Shown: positions 1-7,118 of the stretch, piece after piece
Position numbering within the stretch: position 1 is the first letter of the stretch
Layout: each line of letters starts with the position of its first letter
Origin: Thermodesulfatator sp.
Lineage (GTDB): Bacteria; Desulfobacterota; Dissulfuribacteria; Dissulfuribacterales; QOAL01
NCBI GenBank assembly: GCA_003978135.1
Contig: QOAL01000225.1
Coordinates: forward strand, 1 to 7,277
DNA: 7,277 nt
Reading direction: 5' to 3'
Translations under genes and position numbers: made by a program
The notes under the pieces: generated by a model
Databases searched by the model: none
What the model saw: the letters and a program-made list of their open reading frames with translations, nothing else
Told to the model about the DNA's origin: nothing

Positions 1-85
1 TGTAGGATTGTCTGATTATGTATCCAGAAAGAGTATGTAACCCGCACAGCGGCTGTTGGTGAATCTTGAAAGAAACTGCTCGTTC
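1..85. repeat. Dispersed repeat, copy 1 (right part, cut by window start)
   Basis: These 85 bases match positions 7180-7264 with no gaps and 7 differences (78/85, about 92%), in the same orientation. The longest identical run covers 33-75. It includes small inverted motifs: ccgc-aca-gcgg at 42-52 and acagc-g-gctgt at 46-56. Positions 56-85 correspond to the right inverted arm of the complete copy at 7119-7264, so the left arm of this copy should lie about 60 bases upstream, outside the window. No coding frame is convincing. Identity of the family is unknown to me. Confidence 0.85.
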
Positions 86-143
86 CCACGGCTATGAGGA
101 CAAACAGGGAATGCTCCCCTCAATAAATGGATATGGTAGCTGG

Positions 144-166
144 GTTGTCAAAACTTGTTGTCAAAA
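144..166. repeat. Two tandem gttgtcaaaa decamers
   Basis: The decamer gttgtcaaaa occurs at 144-153 and again at 157-166, separated by ctt. It sits just upstream of the -35 box at 171-176, where an activator or repressor site would be expected. Each copy also reads TTGACA on the minus strand, but neither has a good -10 at the right distance there. A binding-site role is an inference only. Confidence 0.4.
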
Positions 167-170
167 GCCT

Positions 171-199
171 TCGACAGGCCCCTGAGCATCGGGTAAAAT
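171..199 (+). promoter_or_regulatory. Predicted sigma70-type promoter for the 304-843 gene
   Basis: The -35 hexamer TCGACA (171-176, 5/6 to consensus) and the -10 hexamer TAAAAT (194-199, 5/6) are separated by exactly 17 bases. Transcription would begin near 206, giving a leader of about 98 nt before ATG 304. The position argues against a translation start at 127, which would lie upstream of the promoter. Confidence 0.55.
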
Positions 200-303
200 A
201 TGTAAATCCGGATGACACAGATTGTCGGACCTTACCGGACAAAAAAACAGAGGGCTCGCACACGTACTTGTATACGCCAAGTGCTTGCAACAGGGATTTG
301 TTC

Positions 304-843
304 ATGACATCAGCTCCAGAAAACACGGGAAAAGACAGCGAAAACCCTTATGGGATGCCGACGGACAGGCAGTTTGTCCAGGCACTCAGGGAGGGAGTGG
401 ATACAATACGCATGATTTTCTTCATCAGGATGCGGGACCACCTGCTGGAGAAACATCCTGAAAGGGATAAAAGGTTCTGTCAGATGCTGGCAGGCGCTAT
501 TTTAAACGAGCTGTTTGGCATGAGAAATCCTGACAGGCGATTCTCGGATTTTGCAGAAGCACACATGGAAGTCATTCAGAAAGAGCTGAAAAAAGTCCCT
601 GAAAACTTTGAAGATCTGCTAATTCCCCTGACCGATGCCCTGAGAATGCACTTTTTATGCAATCACCAGGAAGGCATGCCTGATTACAGCCTGAATGTGC
701 TGGCCAAGGCCAAGGAATACGGTATTCTCATGGAAGAACGAAGCGTGCCCCTGCCCAAGGGATTCATGGAGCTCGTTTACCGGGTGGGCAAGGCATACGG
801 CCTTATTGCCGCCCAGAATCCAAAGAAGAAGCAGGCCCACTGA
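304..843 (+). CDS. Hypothetical protein, 179 residues, soluble and mostly helical
   Basis: I do not recognise this family. The frame is open from 127, but I choose ATG 304: it has an AGGG Shine-Dalgarno-like site (292-295) 8 bases upstream, lies downstream of the promoter at 171-199, and the extra 59 residues before it look like translated leader. The product has a polar N-terminus (residues 1-22), then predicted amphipathic helices with alternating charge (about 23-50, 54-72, 79-98, 103-118, 127-143), a second conserved-looking stretch (PLPKGFMELVYRVGKAYGL, 149-167), and a lysine-rich tail. There is no signal peptide, membrane segment, metal-binding cluster or nucleotide-binding motif. Two cysteines (59, 119) are isolated. 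TGA is followed at once by an in-frame TAG. It converges on the methyltransferase gene, with only 16 bases between stops. It is probably cytoplasmic; its function is unknown. Confidence 0.75.
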   Translation: MTSAPENTGKDSENPYGMPTDRQFVQALREGVDTIRMIFFIRMRDHLLEKHPERDKRFCQMLAGAILNELFGMRNPDRRFSDFAEAHMEVIQKELKKVPENFEDLLIPLTDALRMHFLCNHQEGMPDYSLNVLAKAKEYGILMEERSVPLPKGFMELVYRVGKAYGLIAAQNPKKKQAH

Positions 844-859
844 TAGCCCGGAGACTTAT

Positions 860-1453
860 TTATTTTCTGCCGTTGCCCCCGTTGCCATTATTTTTACGCC
901 AGCAGCATACCCGCATGGGAGGAATATTCAGAAATTCAAGGATTATTTCGCCCTCTCCCATAACCGGCTTGCACAGCGAAATTACGCGGCTGGACAATTG
1001 GTAAGCCACGAACCGTCCTCCAGGTTTTAACACGTTGAAAATGGATTTTATGATACTGGAACCGCATTCAGCGCTCATGGTGGAAAAGGGAATACCAGAA
1101 ATCACTGCGTCAGGTGCTTCCAGGCCGTAATGATCCAGGATGTCGGCAAGCTCTCTGGCGTCTCCGAGGTGAGCAGTCAATCGTTCGTCACGTATTTTTT
1201 TAATAAAGGCATGGAAATTGGGATTGATTTCGATGCTAAGCAGCCTGCAATCTGGACGAGCTGCCCCCAACACAGCCCTGGTTATTCCACCAACACCAGG
1301 CCCAAGCTCCACAATAAGACGTGCTGATTGAACCCGGGCCGTGTCTACAACACGTTTTTCCAGGAAACGGGAACTCGGTACAACAGAGCCGATCTGAAGC
1401 GGATGTTTCAGAAACTCCTGGAAGAAAAATGTTAACCCGTTAATCTCTTTCAT
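860..1453 (-). CDS. PmtA-like class I SAM-dependent methyltransferase (putative phospholipid N-methyltransferase)
   Basis: The product of 197 residues is a Rossmann-fold SAM methyltransferase. Visible motifs are motif I VELGPGVGG (48-56), the acidic ribose-binding residue in LLSIEIN (71-77, E75), GDAR (97-100), the active-site-side segment ISGIPFS (118-124) and LKPGGRFV (142-149). The N-terminal FFQEFLKHPLQIGSVVPSSR (9-28) is typical of the bacterial PmtA/COG3963 group, related to rRNA adenine dimethylases, which methylate phosphatidylethanolamine towards phosphatidylcholine. The SGIPFS in place of NPPY argues against an N6-adenine or RNA dimethylase. There is no membrane span; such enzymes bind the membrane peripherally. 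A GTG start at 1507 would add 18 residues, but it has no ribosome site and coincides with the predicted transcription start. ATG 1453 fits the family better; its own ribosome site is weak. The C-terminus ends in a low-complexity NNGNGGNGRK. Substrate is inferred, not shown. Confidence 0.82.
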   Translation of the reverse strand: MKEINGLTFFFQEFLKHPLQIGSVVPSSRFLEKRVVDTARVQSARLIVELGPGVGGITRAVLGAARPDCRLLSIEINPNFHAFIKKIRDERLTAHLGDARELADILDHYGLEAPDAVISGIPFSTMSAECGSSIIKSIFNVLKPGGRFVAYQLSSRVISLCKPVMGEGEIILEFLNIPPMRVCCWRKNNGNGGNGRK

Positions 1454-1512
1454 GTCTTCAACCCAAAAAGCGTTTGTTCTGTTGAATTGGTCACTGCCTT
1501 TTTTCACACATG

Positions 1513-1541
1513 TTTATAAAATATTTCCATATGGCTGAAAA
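1513..1541 (-). promoter_or_regulatory. Possible promoter for the methyltransferase gene
   Basis: On the minus strand, TTTTCA (1541-1536, 4/6 to the -35 consensus) and TATAAA (1518-1513, 5/6 to the -10 consensus) are 17 bases apart. Transcription would start near 1506, giving a leader of about 53 nt to ATG 1453. Read-through from uvrB is also possible, because no convincing terminator lies between the two genes. Confidence 0.4.
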
Positions 1542-1572
1542 GCTGTTTCCGGCACAAAAGTGGCCATACCGC

Positions 1573-3579
1573 CTAAGCAAGCTCCAGAAGCCTTTGCCTT
1601 AGCTCCTTTATTTCATCTCTTTTAATGGCCGCCTCTTCGAATTTTAGCTGGCCGGACAGCGCAAACATCTCTGACTCCAGCTGTTTTATCATTCCCTCCA
1701 GTTCCTCTACAGATGTCAACTGGCCATAAATCGCCCCTTTGTCGCAGACCTGTTCAAATACCCCTTCATCCTCCTGGTAAATCCTTGTAAGTGCATCCGT
1801 TGTATCCTTTCTTATGGATTCAGGCAATATACCATGGGCCTGATTATAGGCTTCCTGAATGGCCCTGCGTCTGTCCGTCTCCGATATGGCCCTTTTCATG
1901 GAACCTGTAATTGTGTCCGCATAGAGGATCACCAGGCCGTTTACATTTCTGGCTGCCCTTCCGGCAGTCTGAATCAAGGAACGTGCAGACCGGAGAAACC
2001 CTTCCTTGTCCGCATCGAGAACCGCCACAAGGGATACCTCGGGCATATCAAGGCCTTCCCTGAGGAGATTTATTCCCACCAGTACGTCGAAATCTCCCTG
2101 CCTGAGCCCCTTTATCAACTGGGTCCTTTCTACTGTCTTAATATCAGAATGGAGATATTCCACCTTAATCCCTGTTCCCTGATAATATTCAGTAAGATCT
2201 TCCGCCATCCTCTTGGTCAAGGTGGTCACAAGCACCCGTTCACCCCGTGCCACCACCTTCCTTATCTCCCCAAGGAGGTCATCTACCTGGTTTGAAGCAG
2301 GACGTACCTCCATCCTGGGGTCCATGAGACCCGTGGGGCGGATTATTTGCTCTGTTATATCCTGGCCGGACATCTCGAGCTCATAGGGTCCTGGGGTTGC
2401 CGATACATATATGGTCTGCCCGGTGGCTTCCTGAAATTCATCAAACCTGAGGGGTCTGTTGTCCAGGGCAGAAGGCAGCCTGAATCCGAATTCCACCAGG
2501 GTCTTCTTTCTGGACCTATCCCCTGCATACATGCCCCTTATCTGCGGCACTGTAATGTGGCTCTCGTCAATAAAGGTAATGAAATTTTCCGGAAAGTAAT
2601 CCAGCAATGTTGGCGGGGGCTCGCCCGGGGCCCTGCCAGCCAGGTGCCTGGCATAATTTTCTATCCCGTGACAGTAACCGAGCTCCTGTAGCATCTCCAG
2701 ATCAAGGCTTGTCCTCTGTTCCAGCCTCTGGGCCTCCACAAGTTTGCCCTGCCGCTCCAATTCCTGCAACCTTTCTGAAAGTTCCAGCCTGATGGCCTCT
2801 ATAGCCCTTTCCAGACGGTCCTCTGTGGTAACATAATGGCTTGAAGGGTGAATCAGCACATGGGGCACATCTGCCTTACGCCTGCCTGTAAGAGGGTCGA
2901 AGAGGCTGAGGCGCTCCACCTCGTCACCAAAAAGTTCTATCCTGACCGCCAGTTCCTCTTCATAGGCAGGAAACACCTCTACCACATCACCCCTGACTCG
3001 AAACGTACCCCTCCGGAAATCCGCATCATTTCTTTCATAGAGCATACCTACCAGGCGAGCCAGGATCTTTCTCCTGGCCATTTCCTCTCCCTGTCTCAGA
3101 TAAAGGTGCATTGCCTGGTATTCCTCAGGAGAACCAAGTCCATAAATACAGGACACACTGGCAACGATTATCACATCCTTTCTTGTAAGGAGTGAATGTG
3201 TCGCTGAATGCCTGAGCCGGTCTATAAACTCATTTATGGACGAATCCTTCTCTATATAGGTATCAGAGGCCGGGATATAGGCCTCGGGCTGGTAGTAATC
3301 ATAGTAGCTCACAAAATATTCAACTGCATTTTCAGGGAAAAACCCCTTGAATTCAGAAAAGAGCTGGGCTGCAAGTGTCTTGTTGGGCGCCATTATGAGG
3401 GCAGGCCTGTTGACCCTTGCAATAACATTTGCCATGGTAAAGGTCTTGCCGGAACCAGTAACTCCCAGCAGGGTCTGGTGAACTGTTCCCCTTTCAAGCC
3501 CTTTTACCAGTTCATCAATTACCTTGTGCTGGTCACCGCATGGTTCAAATGGAGTATGCAGCCGAAAGAAAGTTGTCAT
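1573..3579 (-). CDS. uvrB: UvrABC system protein B (excision nuclease subunit B)
   Basis: UvrB is the DNA-damage-verifying helicase-like ATPase of nucleotide excision repair. It is loaded by UvrA, clamps the strand with its beta-hairpin, and recruits UvrC for dual incision. The 668 residues match the family length (E. coli 673). Motifs in order: Walker A GVTGSGKT (39-46), beta-hairpin region [13 protein letters not shown] (91-103), Walker B FIDESH (336-341), motif III VSATP (392-396), helicase motif IV/V region with [10 protein letters not shown] (476-485) and [14 protein letters not shown] (501-514), and motif [11 protein letters not shown] (537-545). The C-terminal UVR domain, which contacts UvrC, covers about 625-660. 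All catalytic motifs look intact. ATG 3579 gives the usual short N-terminus before the first ATP-binding motif, although no strong Shine-Dalgarno is visible. The gene is divergent from glnS. No SOS (LexA) box is obvious upstream. Confidence 0.98.
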   Translation of the reverse strand: MTTFFRLHTPFEPCGDQHKVIDELVKGLERGTVHQTLLGVTGSGKTFTMANVIARVNRPALIMAPNKTLAAQLFSEFKGFFPENAVEYFVSYYDYYQPEAYIPASDTYIEKDSSINEFIDRLRHSATHSLLTRKDVIIVASVSCIYGLGSPEEYQAMHLYLRQGEEMARRKILARLVGMLYERNDADFRRGTFRVRGDVVEVFPAYEEELAVRIELFGDEVERLSLFDPLTGRRKADVPHVLIHPSSHYVTTEDRLERAIEAIRLELSERLQELERQGKLVEAQRLEQRTSLDLEMLQELGYCHGIENYARHLAGRAPGEPPPTLLDYFPENFITFIDESHITVPQIRGMYAGDRSRKKTLVEFGFRLPSALDNRPLRFDEFQEATGQTIYVSATPGPYELEMSGQDITEQIIRPTGLMDPRMEVRPASNQVDDLLGEIRKVVARGERVLVTTLTKRMAEDLTEYYQGTGIKVEYLHSDIKTVERTQLIKGLRQGDFDVLVGINLLREGLDMPEVSLVAVLDADKEGFLRSARSLIQTAGRAARNVNGLVILYADTITGSMKRAISETDRRRAIQEAYNQAHGILPESIRKDTTDALTRIYQEDEGVFEQVCDKGAIYGQLTSVEELEGMIKQLESEMFALSGQLKFEEAAIKRDEIKELRQRLLELA

Positions 3580-3673
3580 AAAAGTTATTAAATATGCCCT
3601 GGGGGCTTTAATTTCCTAAGCTTTTGGCATTATTATAGGGCCATTAAAAAACTGCCCCCTTTAAGGAGAAGAC
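3580..3673. promoter_or_regulatory. Divergent uvrB/glnS promoter region
   Basis: These 94 bases separate the two divergent starts. On the minus strand a perfect TATAAT lies at 3637-3632, suited to uvrB with a leader of about 46 nt, but no good -35 stands 16-18 bases upstream. On the plus strand TTGGCA (3624-3629, 5/6 to the -35 consensus) is followed after 15 bases by TAAAAA (3645-3650, 4/6), a mediocre glnS promoter. The two overlap, so transcription of one may affect the other. A perfect 6-base inverted pair gggggc/gccccc (3601-3606 and 3654-3659) brackets both. Confidence 0.45.
3663..3668 (+). promoter_or_regulatory. Strong ribosome binding site of glnS
   Basis: AAGGAG at 3663-3668 lies 5 bases before ATG 3674. 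It is the best Shine-Dalgarno sequence in the window and fixes the glnS start. The other genes, including uvrB, have weaker sites. Confidence 0.8.
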
Positions 3674-5431
3674 ATGAACCAGAAGGAAGAGCACACCAAG
3701 CCTTCGAATTTTATACGAAATATAATCCTTGAAGACATAAAATCAAACAAGCATGGCGGCAAGGTAGTTACAAGATTCCCTCCTGAACCCAACGGCTACC
3801 TTCATATAGGACATGCCAAGTCAATAGTAATGAATTTCGGTTTTGCCCTGGAATTCAACGGCAGATGCCACCTTCGTTTTGATGACACAAACCCCACTAA
3901 AGAGGAACAGGAATACGTGGATGCCATCAAGGAAGATGTAAGGTGGTTGGGCTACGATTGGGGCAAGCACCTGTATTATGCCTCTGATTATTTTGAGAAA
4001 TTTTACCAGTACGCAGAGCAGCTCATAAAGATCGGGAAGGCATTTGTATGTGACCTTTCCCCTGAGGAAATAAGAAAATACAGAGGTACCCTCACAGAAC
4101 CGGGCAAAGAGAGCCCATACAGAAACAGGAGCATAGAAGAAAACCTGGATCTTTTCAGAAGGATGCGCGCCGGGGAATTCAAGGACGGTCAGCGGGTGCT
4201 CAGGGCCAGGATAGATATGGCCTCCGGCAACCTGAACATGAGGGACCCGGTAATTTACAGGATAATGCATGTTCCTCACCACAGAACCGGAGACAAGTGG
4301 TGTATTTATCCAATGTATGACTTCGCTCACTGCCTTTCAGATTCCATAGAGGGAATTACCCACTCCCTGTGCTCCCTGGAATTCGAGGACCACAGACCAC
4401 TATATGACTGGTTTCTGGATGTCCTGGAGGTAGAATGTCATCCTCAGCAGATTGAGTTTGCAAGACTGAATCTTACCTTCACCATTCTAAGCAAGCGAAA
4501 GCTCATCCAGCTCGTACGGGAAGGAGTGGTTACAGGCTGGGATGACCCTCGGATGCCCACAATTTCCGGCATGAGACGAAGGGGCCTTCCACCGGCAGGC
4601 ATAAGAAACTTCTGTGAACGAATAGGTGTGGCAAAAAAGGAAAGCGTGGTAGATGTGGCCCTCCTGGAATATTGCGTCAGGGAAGAGCTTAACCGGACTG
4701 CTCCAAGGGTCATGGGTGTCTTGAACCCCCTGAAGGTGGTTATCGAGAATTATCCACCAGGGCAGGAAGAAGAACTGGAGGCCATTAACAATCCTGAAGA
4801 TCCTTCATACGGTACCAGGTCAGTGCCTTTTTCCAGGGAAATCTACATAGAGAGAACGGATTTTATGGAGGATCCACCGAAAAAATTCTTCCGCCTTGCC
4901 CCTGGCAGGGAGGTGAGGCTCAGGTATGCCTATTTCATCAAATGCACAGATGTAATAAAGGATGAAGAGACAGGCCAGATTAAGGAGCTCAGATGCACAT
5001 ACGATCCTGCCACAAAGGGAGGAAACGCCCCGGACGGCAGGAAGGTCAGGGGAACAATCCACTGGGTAAGCTGTAACCATGCATTCAGTGCAGAGGTGAG
5101 ATTGTATGACAGGCTGTTTAACCACCCTTATCCTGACAGGGCGGCATCAGAAGAAGGAAAGACATTTATGGATTTCCTGAATCCGGATTCTCTCAAGATA
5201 CTCAGGGGCTGCATGCTGGAGCCATCACTCAAGAAGGCTGAGCCCGGCAGGGTATACCAGTTTGAGCGCATTGGTTATTTCTGTGCAGATTCCAAGGATT
5301 CCACCCCGGGGCAGCCGGTTTTCAACAGGACCGTTACATTGAGAGATACCTGGGCTAAGATAGAAAAACGATTCCAGAAACAGAAGAAACAGGGATCCAA
5401 GGGCAGAAAACGTAAAAAGGGGAAAAAATAG
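3674..5431 (+). CDS. glnS: Glutaminyl-tRNA synthetase
   Basis: GlnRS attaches glutamine to tRNA-Gln using ATP (class Ib synthetase, cytoplasmic). The 585 residues align along the whole length with the E. coli enzyme (554). They show the HIGH signature at 44-47 within [16 protein letters not shown], the glutamine-binding residues D70 (RFDDTNP) and Y215 (CIYPMYDF), equivalent to E. coli D66 and Y211, and the KMSKS-like loop ILSKR (271-275). [12 protein letters not shown] (288-299) is typical of GlnRS rather than GluRS. The beta-barrel anticodon-binding domains follow (about 345-560) and finish with [12 protein letters not shown] (551-562). Unusually, about 23 residues follow the point where E. 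coli GlnRS ends, and the last 18 are almost all Lys, Arg, Gln and Gly. The start is set by a strong AAGGAG. TAG is followed directly by TAA. gltX follows after 121 bases, probably in the same transcription unit. Confidence 0.98.
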   Translation: MNQKEEHTKPSNFIRNIILEDIKSNKHGGKVVTRFPPEPNGYLHIGHAKSIVMNFGFALEFNGRCHLRFDDTNPTKEEQEYVDAIKEDVRWLGYDWGKHLYYASDYFEKFYQYAEQLIKIGKAFVCDLSPEEIRKYRGTLTEPGKESPYRNRSIEENLDLFRRMRAGEFKDGQRVLRARIDMASGNLNMRDPVIYRIMHVPHHRTGDKWCIYPMYDFAHCLSDSIEGITHSLCSLEFEDHRPLYDWFLDVLEVECHPQQIEFARLNLTFTILSKRKLIQLVREGVVTGWDDPRMPTISGMRRRGLPPAGIRNFCERIGVAKKESVVDVALLEYCVREELNRTAPRVMGVLNPLKVVIENYPPGQEEELEAINNPEDPSYGTRSVPFSREIYIERTDFMEDPPKKFFRLAPGREVRLRYAYFIKCTDVIKDEETGQIKELRCTYDPATKGGNAPDGRKVRGTIHWVSCNHAFSAEVRLYDRLFNHPYPDRAASEEGKTFMDFLNPDSLKILRGCMLEPSLKKAEPGRVYQFERIGYFCADSKDSTPGQPVFNRTVTLRDTWAKIEKRFQKQKKQGSKGRKRKKGKK

Positions 5432-5434
5432 TAA

Positions 5435-5455
5435 CCCCGGACCACCGATACGGGG
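5435..5455 (+). other. Small stem-loop between glnS and gltX
   Basis: CCCCG (5435-5439) and CGGGG (5451-5455) can pair around an 11-base loop, directly after the glnS double stop. It is followed by an A-rich tract, not a T-run, so it does not look like an intrinsic terminator for glnS. It may simply stabilise the mRNA end. A second, A/T-only stem (aaaaat/attttt, 5490-5495 and 5501-5506) lies further on and is weak. Confidence 0.35.
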
Positions 5456-5552
5456 AAGAAAAAAACATGCGAAACTTTCAGCCCGGATAAAAAATCAGCC
5501 ATTTTTCCAGGATCATGGATAGCCACAAACACAGACAAGAGGACCAAAACAC

Positions 5553-7052
5553 ATGTCAGAAGTTATAGTAAGATTTCCACCAAGCCCCACAGGCTATCTC
5601 CATATCGGAGGTGCCAGAACCGCCATTTTCAACTGGCTTTTCGCCAGGAAACATAAAGGCAAATTCATACTCAGGATAGAGGATACGGATGCGGAAAGAT
5701 CCACGAAGGAATCCATACAGGGGATCATAGACGGCCTGACCTGGCTGGGCATAGACTGGGACGAAGGACCGTATTTCCAGAGCGAGTTCGCCCAGGAGCA
5801 TAAGGAGGTTGCCCATAAACTTCTCCAGGAGGGCAAGGCCTACAGATGTTTTTGCACAAGGGAAGAGCTTGAATCAAAGAGGAAGCAGGCACTCAAGGAA
5901 AAACGGGACATAAAGTATGACGGCACTTGCAGAAACCTCTCTCCGGAGGAAATTGCATCCAAGGAGGCGCAAGGCCTGCCATACGTAGTACGCTTCAAGG
6001 TGCCTGAAAGGCAGGGCAAGATAGGTTATGACGACAAGGTTCTGGGCCGTATTGAAAAGGATTACAGTGAAATAGAAGATTTTGTCATCATGCGCTCCAA
6101 TGGCAAGCCGCTCTATCTCCTTTGCAATGTGGTGGATGACATACGGGACAGGATTACCCACATCATCAGGGGTCAGGACCACATGAGCAACACCATAAGG
6201 CAGATCCTCCTCTACGAGGCCCTTGGTGCCACGCCGCCTGTCTTTGCCCACATGCCCCTCACCCTGGATCTTCAGAAACGAAAGATCTCGAAAAGGACTC
6301 ACGGGGAGGTGGTATCTGTACAGTGGTACAGGGAAATGGGCTTCATCCCCTGGGCTCTCGTGAACTTTCTGGTACTCCTTGGATGGAATCCTGGAACCGA
6401 CCAGGAAATATTTTCTCGAGATGAACTCATACAGGCCTTCTCCCTTGAAAGGATCAATAAATCCAATTCGATTTTTAATTACAGAAAAGGGGACCCTAAA
6501 TTTTTCACTGATCCCAAGGCCATAAACATCAATGCCCACTACCTTCGCACCATGCCCATAGAAGAAATCGCCCAGATGATAAAAGAGGATTTTATAAAAG
6601 AAGGACTGTGGAACGAGGCATACGAGGGGGATAAGAAGCAATGGTTTCTTTCCACTTTGGACCTCATACGGAGCAGGTTTCATACCCTTAAGGATTTTGC
6701 AAGGCAGGGCAGGGCCTACTTTGCAGATGATTTTGAAATAGAACCAAAGGCCCTCAAGAAAAACGTGTTAAAAAGACCCGAGCTGAAAGAACTTCTTCCG
6801 GAACTTTCGCTGAGCCTTGAGAAGGTGGAACCCTGGAATCTTGAGACTACCGAAGATGCTGTAAGAAAATTTGCCGAAGAACGGGCTCTTAAGGCAGGCA
6901 TTATAATTAATGGCATGAGGGCCATACTCACTGGACAACTCAAGGGGCCGGGCATCTTTGACGTAATGGTGGCAATAGGTAAGGAACGGGTGATAAAAAG
7001 GCTTAAAAACACACCTGAACTCTTTGAATCTGCTGAAAAAAAGGATAGCTGA
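5553..7052 (+). CDS. gltX: Glutamyl-tRNA synthetase
   Basis: GluRS attaches glutamate to tRNA-Glu with ATP (class Ib, cytoplasmic). The 499 residues are somewhat longer than E. coli GluRS (471). Visible: RFPPSPTGYLHIGGART (7-23) with the HIGG form of the HIGH motif, RIEDTD (41-46), the DEGPYFQS acceptor-domain start (70-77), HIIRGQDHMSNT (203-214), the KISKR form of KMSKS (244-248), and a helical anticodon-binding C-terminal half (about 330-490). C99, C101 and C126 match three ligands of the E. coli zinc site, but the fourth, a histidine, is replaced by N128. A roughly 10-residue insertion relative to E. coli lies in RKGDPKFFTDPKAININ (311-327). An AGAGGA site (5538-5543) precedes ATG 5553 by 9 bases. 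Because glnS is adjacent, this enzyme would be expected to be discriminating (tRNA-Glu only); that is an inference. Confidence 0.98.
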   Translation: MSEVIVRFPPSPTGYLHIGGARTAIFNWLFARKHKGKFILRIEDTDAERSTKESIQGIIDGLTWLGIDWDEGPYFQSEFAQEHKEVAHKLLQEGKAYRCFCTREELESKRKQALKEKRDIKYDGTCRNLSPEEIASKEAQGLPYVVRFKVPERQGKIGYDDKVLGRIEKDYSEIEDFVIMRSNGKPLYLLCNVVDDIRDRITHIIRGQDHMSNTIRQILLYEALGATPPVFAHMPLTLDLQKRKISKRTHGEVVSVQWYREMGFIPWALVNFLVLLGWNPGTDQEIFSRDELIQAFSLERINKSNSIFNYRKGDPKFFTDPKAININAHYLRTMPIEEIAQMIKEDFIKEGLWNEAYEGDKKQWFLSTLDLIRSRFHTLKDFARQGRAYFADDFEIEPKALKKNVLKRPELKELLPELSLSLEKVEPWNLETTEDAVRKFAEERALKAGIIINGMRAILTGQLKGPGIFDVMVAIGKERVIKRLKNTPELFESAEKKDS

Positions 7053-7118
7053 ATCGCCAGGGCTTGCAGTCTTGCCTTTCCAGTAAGTGATCAAGGGTGC
7101 CGCAGATGCTCTGGATAG

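Larger units (their letters stand above)
86..303. other. Non-coding leader region before the first gene
   Basis: No supported gene lies in these 218 bases. They hold a small hairpin (ggga-atgc-tccc, 107-118), a tandem decamer gttgtcaaaa at 144-153 and 157-166 (13-base period), a sigma70-type promoter at 171-199, and a direct repeat cggac-cttac-cggac near 225-240. An open plus frame runs through from ATG 127 into the downstream gene, but it starts upstream of the promoter and its residues look unstructured. A minus-strand frame of 68 codons (120-326) is also open; I do not call it a gene. Confidence 0.5.

Noticed and set aside
127..303. N-terminal extension of the first gene from ATG 127
   Set aside because: It begins upstream of the well-spaced promoter at 171-199, has no ribosome site, and encodes an unstructured sequence; ATG 304 is better supported.
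1489..1507. GTG start at 1507 for the methyltransferase
   Set aside because: It has no Shine-Dalgarno and coincides with the predicted transcription start; the homology-like region begins right after ATG 1453.
1551..1565. Terminator for uvrB (ggcac-aaaa-gtggcc stem)
   Set aside because: Five pairs with a bulge and no T-run on the minus strand afterwards; too weak to call.
5435..5455. Intrinsic terminator after glnS
   Set aside because: The stem is only 5 bp with an 11-base loop and is followed by A-rich sequence, not a T-run.
5874..6683. 269-codon minus-strand open frame inside gltX
   Set aside because: It lies wholly antisense to a clear, fully motif-bearing gltX; its protein shows no family features and it lacks a start context. 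It is a shadow frame.
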